From the NCBI GenBank assembly GCA_017964485.1, contig JAGCRW010000074.1:1-41469 (forward strand): a DNA stretch of 41,469 nucleotides, read 5' to 3'. Shown in pieces: positions 34,283-41,469 of the stretch. The notes under the pieces are model-generated. The model ran no database searches. It saw only the letters and a program-made list of their open reading frames with translations, and was not told the DNA's origin. Made by a program: the position numbers and the translations under genes. The DNA is from Muribaculaceae bacterium. Its GTDB lineage: Bacteria; Bacteroidota; Bacteroidia; Bacteroidales; Muribaculaceae. Each line of letters opens with the position of its first letter. Within the stretch, counting starts at the first letter, position 1.

Positions 34283-37200
34283 ATGAAGTTAAAGACCGCT
34301 TTCTTAATATGTGCTATCTCTGCTCCGGCTCTGATGCTGGCGCAACCTAGTGTTGCTGAGTACAGTAGTGATGCATTTATCAACCGCGCTACGCTATTGC
34401 AAGAAATGCGCAACTATGTTGGTTCGAGCCACCAGCTTTGGTTTCACAACAGCAGTCTCCCCTCTACTTGGAACAACGAGGTGGAGGCTGAGTTCATGAT
34501 GGCGTTGAACGAGTTTGAGCTTGGTAATCCATCGAGCCTTACAATGCTCGAGGAGTTTATCGAAAATCATCCCAGCGAGCCTCTGGCGTTGACAGCACGC
34601 GCCAAGGTTGGTGATTACTATTTCTATCATGGCGACTTCGCCCAGGCCCGTGAGTGCTATGATCAGGTGCGTGAGAAAGCCCTCGACGATGATTACGACG
34701 AGAATGTGCTTTACCGCAAAGCCTACTGCGACCTGATGCTTCACGACTACAACGAGGCCAAGGAGATCTACGACAAGTTGTCAAAAACCAAGCAATATGC
34801 CACCGCGTCAACATTCTTTAAGGGCTACATCGAATATGCCTATGGCCAATATGACAACGCGATGGACTATTTTTCGAAGGTTGACCGCACTGGCGACCTA
34901 GGCTACCAAGCGCAATATTACATGTGCCAAATCATGTATAAGCAAGGTGATTTCAACAACGCTGTGAAACTTGGCGAGTCGCTCATCGAGGACAATGCCA
35001 ACGACTACTTCACTGCCGAGATGAACCGCGTTGTAGGCGAGAGTTACTACCGCTTGGGCAACTATTCAAAGGCAGCACCTTATCTGAGCAAGTTCCTAGA
35101 GCTTAGCGACGAAGAGAATGAGGAGCGCCGTCCATCGGCCTACATGCTTGGTGTGATAGATTATAGCAACCGCGATTATCAGGGTGCTATCGAGACGCTG
35201 GCCGAAGTCACCGGCGTTGATGACGCCTTGGCACAAAGCGCTTATCTCTATATTGGCCAGAGCCGCCTTAAATGCAGCGACTTTAATGGTGCCTCAATGG
35301 CATTTGAGCGTGCCGCCAACATGCGCTGGGACAACAACGTGCGCGAGACGGCATTCTACAACTATGCCATCAGCCAGAGCAAGGGCGGACGCACGCCATT
35401 CAACAACTCTATCGACATGTTTGAGCAGTTCCTCAATGAGTACCCCAACTCCAGCTACTACAGCAATGTTGAGAACTATCTCATTGACGCCTACACAACA
35501 ACAAGCGACTACGACCGAGCTTTACGCAGCATTGCCAATATCAACAATCCCAGTGATAAGGTGCTCAAAGCCAAGCAAAACGTGCTCTACCACAAGGGTG
35601 TTCAGCAACTGCGCAACAACAAGCCCGACAATGCTCTTAACAGCCTCAAAGAGGCCGTTGACATGGGTAAGAAGGATAACGACATCTACAACAACAGCAA
35701 GCTGTGGCTCGCCGAGGCACAGTATCAGCTTGGCGACTACAAGAGCGCTGCTGCCAATCAGCAAGAGTTCATCAATGCTGTGACATCTAATGACCCCAAC
35801 TATGGTCTAGCGCTATATAATGCCGGTTCGTCACTCTTCAACCAACAGGACTACAGCAAGGCGATAGGCTATTTTGAGAAGGCCATCGAGACCAACTCTC
35901 TTAGCCGCGACATGACCGCCGAAGCTTATAACCGCATTGGCGACGCCTATTACTACAGCAAGAACTTCAATGCTGCCGTCGAGAACTACACCAAGGCGGC
36001 ACGTGGCGAAGTGGATGCCTCGTCAGAGTATGCCATCCTGCGCAAGGCGATCATCGCTGGTGATATGAGCCAGTATGACTCTAAGATTCAGCAACTCGAC
36101 GAGCTCATTGCCAACTATCCCAACTCTAGCAAGGTGCCAGAGGCAATGCTTGAGAAGGGCAACGCCCAAATCCTCAAGGGCGATGTGGCAGGCGGCATCA
36201 ACAGCTATTCGAAGCTCATAAGCAAATATCCTAACCAGCCTGAGGCTCGCGAGGCGATGCTCAAGATGGCGATTGCCGAGAAGTCGCGCAAGAACGAAGA
36301 TAAGGCTATCGCCAACTACTGGAAAGTGATAGAGACTTATCCCGCCAGCGAGGAGGCTAAGATTGCCGCCGAAGACCTGAAGGTGATATATGCCCAGAAG
36401 GATGATCTGATGGCGTTCAGCAACCGTCTTAACAACATTCCTGGCGGTCCCAAGATTGATGTGAAGAAAATCGAGAAAGCCGCTTTCGACGCTGCCGAGA
36501 GCTACTATATTGACTACAACAGCATCTCGAAGCTCGAGAATTACCTCCGTGACTATCCCGATGGAGCCTATGTGAAAGAGGCTAAGTACTACATTGGTTA
36601 TTACTATTACACCAAGAACGACTACAACAGCGCTATGGACGCTCTCACCGAGGCTCTCGACGGCAACGAGGATGCTGCCTTCGCACAACGCACTATGGCG
36701 CTCAAGGCTGCACTGCTGTTGCAGAACGGCAACCCAGAGGAGGCTTACAATATCTATGAGATGTGGGCTGAGAAAGCCACCAACTCCGACAACCTCTCAC
36801 AAGCGTTGCTCGGCATGGTGCGCTCAGCAAGCGAGGCACAACAGTGGAAAGATGTTATCAATAGTGCTAACGAGCTGCTGAATTTCAACAATACCCTCGG
36901 TGCCGAACTCGAGCAGGAAGTGACGCTCAGCCGCGCTCTCGCCTATAGCAACCTCGGCAAGCAGTCGGAGGCAATGGCCGACCTGCGTGATTTAGCGGCT
37001 AACACCCAGAGTGAGGCTGGCGCACAAGCGGCCTACGAGTTGGCTCAGATGCAGTATAACAATGGTGAAATTGACGATGCCGAAGATACCCTCAACGCAT
37101 TAATCGAAAGCAATACACCCCACAACTACTGGCTCGCCAAGGGATTTATCTTGCTGTGCGACATCTTCGAATATCAAGGCAAGACTCGTGACGCTATCGA

Positions 37201-37300
37201 CTATCTCAAGACCTTGAAGACCAACTATCCCGGCCGAGAGGGCGAGATTTTCAACGAGATTGACACTCGCCTCAACAAGTTGCAGAAAGGCAAGAAATAA
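34283..37300 (+). CDS. Large exported tetratricopeptide-repeat protein
   Basis: A 1005-residue protein with a signal peptide (residues 1-20, MKLKTAFLICAISAPALMLA). Almost all of the rest is helical repeats of the TPR/YbgF type: YYFYHGDFAQARECYDQV, YKQGDFNNAVKLGESLI, YRLGNYSKAAPYLSKFLEL, LFNQQDYSKAIGYFEKAIE, YYTKNDYNSAMDALTEALD and others. It is therefore a periplasmic or outer-membrane-associated scaffold rather than an enzyme. The next gene starts 54 bp later and encodes an outer-membrane barrel; the two appear to be one transcript. I infer a TPR-barrel complex, but the cargo or process is unknown. Confidence 0.88.
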   Translation: MKLKTAFLICAISAPALMLAQPSVAEYSSDAFINRATLLQEMRNYVGSSHQLWFHNSSLPSTWNNEVEAEFMMALNEFELGNPSSLTMLEEFIENHPSEPLALTARAKVGDYYFYHGDFAQARECYDQVREKALDDDYDENVLYRKAYCDLMLHDYNEAKEIYDKLSKTKQYATASTFFKGYIEYAYGQYDNAMDYFSKVDRTGDLGYQAQYYMCQIMYKQGDFNNAVKLGESLIEDNANDYFTAEMNRVVGESYYRLGNYSKAAPYLSKFLELSDEENEERRPSAYMLGVIDYSNRDYQGAIETLAEVTGVDDALAQSAYLYIGQSRLKCSDFNGASMAFERAANMRWDNNVRETAFYNYAISQSKGGRTPFNNSIDMFEQFLNEYPNSSYYSNVENYLIDAYTTTSDYDRALRSIANINNPSDKVLKAKQNVLYHKGVQQLRNNKPDNALNSLKEAVDMGKKDNDIYNNSKLWLAEAQYQLGDYKSAAANQQEFINAVTSNDPNYGLALYNAGSSLFNQQDYSKAIGYFEKAIETNSLSRDMTAEAYNRIGDAYYYSKNFNAAVENYTKAARGEVDASSEYAILRKAIIAGDMSQYDSKIQQLDELIANYPNSSKVPEAMLEKGNAQILKGDVAGGINSYSKLISKYPNQPEAREAMLKMAIAEKSRKNEDKAIANYWKVIETYPASEEAKIAAEDLKVIYAQKDDLMAFSNRLNNIPGGPKIDVKKIEKAAFDAAESYYIDYNSISKLENYLRDYPDGAYVKEAKYYIGYYYYTKNDYNSAMDALTEALDGNEDAAFAQRTMALKAALLLQNGNPEEAYNIYEMWAEKATNSDNLSQALLGMVRSASEAQQWKDVINSANELLNFNNTLGAELEQEVTLSRALAYSNLGKQSEAMADLRDLAANTQSEAGAQAAYELAQMQYNNGEIDDAEDTLNALIESNTPHNYWLAKGFILLCDIFEYQGKTRDAIDYLKTLKTNYPGREGEIFNEIDTRLNKLQKGKK

Positions 37301-37354
37301 TCGTCATTAACAGAAAATTTTATAACCAGATATTTAAAGATTGCGAAAATAGAT

Positions 37355-39214
37355 ATGGACAAAAAGATTAAATATGTGTGCCTGGCAATGGCGATGATTT
37401 TGGGCAATGTGGCAATAGCCCAAAACACTGACAAGACCGACCTCAACAAGAACATCACTCTTGAGAGGGAATTTGATCCTGTTAAGAAAACTGTGGTAAA
37501 GAAGACTGTTCTGCCCAAGGAAATCAAGAACGTGGAGAAAGACGCTGTGGCGCCACAGTTCAGCGACTGGGCAGTGCCTACTCTCGTGCCTGTGGAGATT
37601 CCTACAATGGAACCTTACGGATACCGCACCCGCCACAACTTCTCTAACCAGCGTGGTTACCTCTTCATGGGAGGTGGCACTCACCTCAACATCGTTGCAG
37701 GAACAGGATACCGGGCTATCGACAAGACCAACGAGAAACTTAGCCTTTGGATGCTGCACAATAGCACCTGGTTGGGCAAGAACACCACAAAACTCATTGA
37801 GCAACCATCACAGCACCAAAAACAGAGATTCAACGACAACATCGTTGGCGCCAACTGGATGAAGGAGCTTGATGCCGGCACATTGGCCATTGACGGCCAG
37901 CTGCACTTTGACAGCTTCAACTACTATGGTGGTTTCAGCGATTATCTCAAGGACCATAAGACTGCGTTCTTCGAGGCTAAAGCCACTGGTAACTGGCAGA
38001 GCGAGATAGATGTCAATGGCGACAAGTTTGAATATGAGGCCAGCGCCACTCTTGACTATGCTGGCTATGACAAGTCGCACCTTGAAGGCATTGACGGCAG
38101 CAAGGAGTTCTGGCTCAACGCCTCGGTTGAGAGCGGATATGAGTTTGAGAAAATTGGCGATGTGGGAGTGCTCTTTGGCGCCGACATCGTGAACCTGCAC
38201 CGTCACAATCAGTTCACCAACAAGGCCAACGACAAGACCTTTGCCATGCTCACCCTCTCGCCATATTATATGTATGAGAACGACATCTTCAAGGCAAAAG
38301 CAGGTCTTAACCTGAATATCTCATTCAACGATGGCGCCGCCATCCGCTTGTCGCCAAATGTGGATTTGAACTTTAAAATCACTAAGGGCGTGAACTTGTT
38401 TGTTCAAGCCGAGGGAGGCAAGACGATAAACCACCTGGGCGATATGCACAACGAATATCGCTATAACGACCCGCTGGCACAATATGGCAACACCTATGTG
38501 CCCTTTGATGGACGCATTGGCGTGAACGTGGGACCATTTGTGGGCTTCAGCGCAAAAGTCTATGCCGGTTATGGCTTCACTACTGGACTGCTTGACGCCG
38601 TGGTGCCTGCTGCCTACAGCGGCATTTACAAGGAACTCTATGCCGACCTTCCAAATCCCGATGGCTACACACCCTATTATGACGCCAACCAATATGCCCC
38701 AGTAATATATGTAATGACCAAGAATCAGGGCTGGTACATGGGCATGGAGCTCGCCTACAAATACCGCTCTCTTGCCGAGGCTAAGATGAAATTTGCCTAC
38801 GCGCCTCAAGGCGAAGATGACTATTATGAAGGCATGCGTTACAAGGGATATGCCCTTGGCAATGATGGACCTTCTACATTATTTAATTTCAACGTTTCGG
38901 TATGGCCCATCAAGCCATTGATGGTGACACTAGGTTTTGACTACCGCGGCAACCGCTCGGTATTCGCACGCGAATGGGTTTATCCTGTTGTAGACGAGTT
39001 TGGTGAGACTATCGTTCCAGGCAACTACTACAAATATGATTGCGTTGAAATGAAAGATGTCGCCAACCTCTATGTGAGCGCACGCTACAACTTCAGCCAC
39101 ATCTTCTCGGTGTGGGCTCAGGCCAACAACCTGCTATGCAAGCAATGGGATGTAATGCCCGGCCAGGGCGCCCAGAAGATTGGCCTCATAGGCGGCATAT
39201 CGCTGAATTTCTAA
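37355..39214 (+). CDS. Outer-membrane beta-barrel protein, TonB-dependent-receptor-like
   Basis: A 619-residue protein with a signal peptide ending near AIA (residue 22). A charged N-terminal stretch, ITLEREFDPVKKTVVKKTVLP, is followed by amphipathic beta-strands through to the terminal aromatic residue (GLIGGISLNF), as in outer-membrane barrels. The N-terminal plug expected for a full TonB-dependent transporter is not evident, and the length suits a barrel of roughly 14-18 strands. It is co-transcribed with the large TPR protein just upstream and ends in a very strong terminator. Automated annotation may call it a TonB receptor; I regard the barrel as secure and the transport role as unproven. 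Confidence 0.75.
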   Translation: MDKKIKYVCLAMAMILGNVAIAQNTDKTDLNKNITLEREFDPVKKTVVKKTVLPKEIKNVEKDAVAPQFSDWAVPTLVPVEIPTMEPYGYRTRHNFSNQRGYLFMGGGTHLNIVAGTGYRAIDKTNEKLSLWMLHNSTWLGKNTTKLIEQPSQHQKQRFNDNIVGANWMKELDAGTLAIDGQLHFDSFNYYGGFSDYLKDHKTAFFEAKATGNWQSEIDVNGDKFEYEASATLDYAGYDKSHLEGIDGSKEFWLNASVESGYEFEKIGDVGVLFGADIVNLHRHNQFTNKANDKTFAMLTLSPYYMYENDIFKAKAGLNLNISFNDGAAIRLSPNVDLNFKITKGVNLFVQAEGGKTINHLGDMHNEYRYNDPLAQYGNTYVPFDGRIGVNVGPFVGFSAKVYAGYGFTTGLLDAVVPAAYSGIYKELYADLPNPDGYTPYYDANQYAPVIYVMTKNQGWYMGMELAYKYRSLAEAKMKFAYAPQGEDDYYEGMRYKGYALGNDGPSTLFNFNVSVWPIKPLMVTLGFDYRGNRSVFAREWVYPVVDEFGETIVPGNYYKYDCVEMKDVANLYVSARYNFSHIFSVWAQANNLLCKQWDVMPGQGAQKIGLIGGISLNF

Positions 39215-39228
39215 GTTTTGATTTACAT

Positions 39229-39266
39229 AATAATGGCTGTGAAAGAAATCACAGCCATTATTTTTT
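39229..39266 (+). terminator. Strong terminator between the barrel gene and the GNAT gene
   Basis: A perfect 14-bp stem (AATAATGGCTGTGA with TCACAGCCATTATT), a 6-nt loop and a T run. It ends 10 nt before the GNAT start codon. Confidence 0.93.
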
Positions 39267-39276
39267 AGTTTTTGCC

Positions 39277-39771
39277 ATGAGAAAAATACGACACGCCACA
39301 ACTGCCGATTTAGGACGCATAATGGAGGTGCTTGGCGCAGCTAAGCAGGTGATGCGGCGCGCTGGCAACGCTAACCAGTGGATAAACGGTTATCCCGATG
39401 AGGATGCCATCATGCGCGACATGGAACGTGAAGGGGCAATGGTGGTGGAGGATAATGGCATTGTTGTGGCCTATTTCGCATTCCTACCCTCGCCCGAGCC
39501 TACCTATGCCGCCATTTATGACGGCGCATGGCTTAACGACACGTTGCCCTATCATGTGGTGCACCGCATGGGTGGCGTGCCTGAGGCTAAAGGCATATTT
39601 GCCAGCGCAATGGAATATTGCTTCAAAGTTGATCCCAACATCCGCGTAGATACCCATCGCGACAATATAATCATGCAGCACCTTTTCAAAAAGCACGGTT
39701 TTACCTATTGCGGCATCATCTACCTAGCCAATGGCGATGAGCGCCTGGCTTACCAAAAGATCACAATTTAG
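39277..39771 (+). CDS. GNAT-family N-acetyltransferase
   Basis: From the ATG at 39277 this is a 164-residue cytoplasmic protein. The start is set by the family-typical opening MRKIRHATTADLGRIMEVL; the longer frame from 39112 would overlap the preceding barrel gene. The GNAT fold shows the early beta-strand/alpha-1 pattern, a central YFAFLPSPEPTY strand and the C-terminal VDTHRDNIIMQHLFKKHGFTYCG motif, which is characteristic of acetyltransferases on amino groups. The usual acetyl-CoA loop (R/QxxGxG/A) is poorly conserved here (GVPEAKGIFASAM). The substrate is unknown. Its start lies only 10 nt after a strong terminator, with no separate promoter that I can place. Confidence 0.85.
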   Translation: MRKIRHATTADLGRIMEVLGAAKQVMRRAGNANQWINGYPDEDAIMRDMEREGAMVVEDNGIVVAYFAFLPSPEPTYAAIYDGAWLNDTLPYHVVHRMGGVPEAKGIFASAMEYCFKVDPNIRVDTHRDNIIMQHLFKKHGFTYCGIIYLANGDERLAYQKITI

Positions 39772-39803
39772 ACCAAAACTAACAAGCGTCAGCTTGCGGC
39801 AAA

Positions 39804-41469
39804 CTAATTTCCCAGCAGAACATTATACACCTCTGTCACGTCGGCCGAGGTGATGTTTCCGTCGCCGTTCACGTCGGGGTTGATGAGACTGCTTGTATCA
39901 CCGTTTAGCAAGTAGTCGTAGAGTGCTGTCACATCGGCAGCAGTGACATCGCCGTCACCGTTCACGTCGCCATATATCGCCAGTGGAGCCGTTCCGCTGT
40001 TATAAACGAAAGATATGATGTCACCATAGGGTGTATTAGCGGTTCCGCTCTCTGTGTTGTAGCTAGCGCGGGCACGGGCATAGTAGGTCGTGCCGTCAAC
40101 CAGAAGTTTGTTATTTACCTTTATCTCTCCTGCGGGCAATGTGGTATGGTAGGCAAAGTCGCGCACCGTCTCCACAAATCGTGTACGTCCCCAAGTTGTG
40201 GCGCTGTTAGAAATCTCAATGGTGTAGCTCACTGCAGCCTCTTGGCGGTCAACGGTGACATACTGGTCGCTGTAAAGCGTGCCGCCTGCCGTTGGGATGG
40301 CAAAAGTGGGAGGCGTGGCCTCAAGATAGGCCGTCTTTAAAGTGACAGTGCCTGTCTCGCGGTAGTTGCCGTTGTCAATCATGTGCACTCGCATATAATA
40401 ATATGTACCTGGCACGAGGGTGTATTTTGGGATTTCGAGTTCGCCCACAGATGATGTGCCTGTGAAGACGATATTGCTGAACGCATCGTCGCTGGCAATC
40501 TCCAAAGTCGCCTCGGCATCAGAACCTCCAGTGAGCCACTGTGCGGTGAACGAGGGATGTATGTTATCCTGATTGTTCTCGGGATATATGATAGTGAACA
40601 CCTGCGGCTCGCACCAGCGAGTCTCACTCACGCCGTCGCTATAACCCTCGGCGCAAGCACGCACGCGCCAATAGTAATTGCGTGGCAGGAACTCGCCAAA
40701 GGCGCTCGATGATATGCTTGTGGATGTAGTGGTCTTGCGCTTCACGTCGCTAAATTCGGCATTGGTGGCAAGCTCAATCATGTAACCCTGTGCATTGGGC
40801 ACTGCTTCCCAACTCATGATAAATGGGTCGGGGACAAGAGCGCCATTCTCGGGCGAGAGAAGCACGGGAGCATCAAGCTGTTGGTCGGCAGGCGGAATGA
40901 GGAATGAAGGCTCAAACTCATTGTCAGTGCGGTCCACAGGGCATACGGCATAATAATAGCCAAAACGCGCATCCTCGGGAATGGTATAAGTTGTTGAGTA
41001 GGTTACATCAAGCAGCATCTCTGCTTCCTTGGCAAACTGCGAAGGCTCAACGCTGTTAGGCACTGCATAGATGGTGTATTTATAGTTGTCAAAGCCGTTC
41101 CACGAGAGTACATGGTCGGTACTAGTGAGATTGGTCACCACGCCAGGGTCAACACCAGGTTTCCAAGGCATTGCAGGAGGCAAGGCGGGACGCGTGAACA
41201 CCTTGCGCTTAAGATAGGTGGCAAGCTCCTCGTGGTTGCCGGTGCGGTAAAGGTACTTGCAGCTGTAGAAGATGGCACCCGGCGCATCATCGTAGCTATA
41301 GTCGCGGTTGAGCTGCACCTCGTTGGCATACTCTTCGTGGTTGAGCTCGGTGCTCGTAGCTGTCATTCCTGAGATGGAATTGGAGACGAAGAGTTGGCGG
41401 TCGAAATAGTCGCACACCTGGTTCCACCAAGGCACGATTTTGCTGTAGTCGGCAGTAGCACCAATTTTC
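39804..41469 (-). CDS. Partial secreted FN3-rich GH10-like protein with C-terminal dockerin
   Basis: The reading frame is open to the right edge, so the 5' part is outside the window; at least 554 codons are visible, and a GTG at 41433-41435 is not the true start. The first 110 or so visible residues (PWWNQVCDYFDRQLFVSN...PALPPAMPWKPG) resemble the end of the family 10 glycosylhydrolase-like (GHL10) catalytic region common in Bacteroidetes; this is a moderate-confidence reading. Several FN3-like domains follow (LSWNGFDNYKYTIYAV, MSWEAVPNAQGYMIELAT, YYMRVHMIDNGNY). The last 55 residues are a two-repeat dockerin (DVNGDGDVTAAD and DVNGDGNITSAD). The protein is therefore probably secreted and shares its sorting or attachment module with the amylase and the SusD fusion. 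Confidence 0.72.
   Translation of the reverse strand, partial: KIGATADYSKIVPWWNQVCDYFDRQLFVSNSISGMTATSTELNHEEYANEVQLNRDYSYDDAPGAIFYSCKYLYRTGNHEELATYLKRKVFTRPALPPAMPWKPGVDPGVVTNLTSTDHVLSWNGFDNYKYTIYAVPNSVEPSQFAKEAEMLLDVTYSTTYTIPEDARFGYYYAVCPVDRTDNEFEPSFLIPPADQQLDAPVLLSPENGALVPDPFIMSWEAVPNAQGYMIELATNAEFSDVKRKTTTSTSISSSAFGEFLPRNYYWRVRACAEGYSDGVSETRWCEPQVFTIIYPENNQDNIHPSFTAQWLTGGSDAEATLEIASDDAFSNIVFTGTSSVGELEIPKYTLVPGTYYYMRVHMIDNGNYRETGTVTLKTAYLEATPPTFAIPTAGGTLYSDQYVTVDRQEAAVSYTIEISNSATTWGRTRFVETVRDFAYHTTLPAGEIKVNNKLLVDGTTYYARARASYNTESGTANTPYGDIISFVYNSGTAPLAIYGDVNGDGDVTAADVTALYDYLLNGDTSSLINPDVNGDGNITSADVTEVYNVLLGN

Noticed and set aside
39112..39276. Extension of the GNAT protein by 55 residues
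   Set aside because: It overlaps the end of the barrel gene and the terminator hairpin; the family start motif is at 39277.

Overview
The window looks like a chromosomal segment of a gut- or rumen-type Bacteroidales (Bacteroidota). The grounds are repeated TAnnTTTG promoter -7 boxes (often with TTTG about 18-20 nt upstream), almost no Shine-Dalgarno sequences before start codons, a PorX-type regulator, a SusD homologue, GH97 and SusA-type amylases, a DPE2-like MalQ with N-terminal CBM20s, and two-repeat dockerin modules. A Muribaculaceae- or Prevotellaceae-like host is my inference; no rRNA or other species marker is present. I see no insertion sequence, phage gene, CRISPR array or clear foreign island.

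Layout. 1-8.1 kb: porX (-), a secreted serine hydrolase (+), a minus-strand run glgB > LOG-family protein > PduO-type cobalamin adenosyltransferase, and an acyl-CoA ligase (+). 8.1-11.7 kb: a small Ala/Glu-rich exported protein made of 27-bp repeats, then an unusual dockerin-SusD-SusE/F fusion. 11.9-15.1 kb: an ECF sigma factor overlapping a candidate dual-membrane-spanning anti-sigma factor, then a retropepsin-Sel1 protein (-). 15.3-20.3 kb: a multimodular secreted alpha-amylase ending in a dockerin, and a beta-helix lipoprotein. 20.4-22.5 kb: translation genes, with rpsU behind a long structured leader, recO (-), and rpsT between two identical tRNA-Glu genes. 22.6-32.4 kb: a PIG-L deacetylase (-) and a plus-strand alpha-glucan operon malQ > GH97 (susB-like) > pulA > susA-like. 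32.6-41.5 kb: a zinc-ribbon membrane protein with 12-residue Pro repeats (-), a TPR/outer-membrane-barrel pair (+), a GNAT acetyltransferase (+), and the 3' part of a dockerin-ended FN3/GH10-like protein (-) that runs off the right edge.

How the genes fit together. The dominant theme is alpha-glucan metabolism. A secreted starch-binding amylase and a SusD/SusE-type binding protein would act outside the cell. Pullulanase, the SusA-type amylase and GH97 would debranch and trim oligosaccharides in the periplasm, MalQ would handle maltose and maltodextrins in the cytoplasm, and GlgB would build branched storage glycogen. A perfect palindrome GCAAACGTTTGC before the amylase, an 11/12 match before malQ and a half-site before glgB suggest a shared LacI/MalR-type regulator. 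No susC, susR, transporter or lacI gene lies in the window.

The observations I rate highest are the dockerin-SusD-SusE/F fusion, which lacks a lipobox, and the rpsU leader. That leader carries a perfect 10-nt complement of the 16S rRNA 3' tail near the RNA 5' end and a hairpin whose loop mimics the anti-Shine-Dalgarno sequence.
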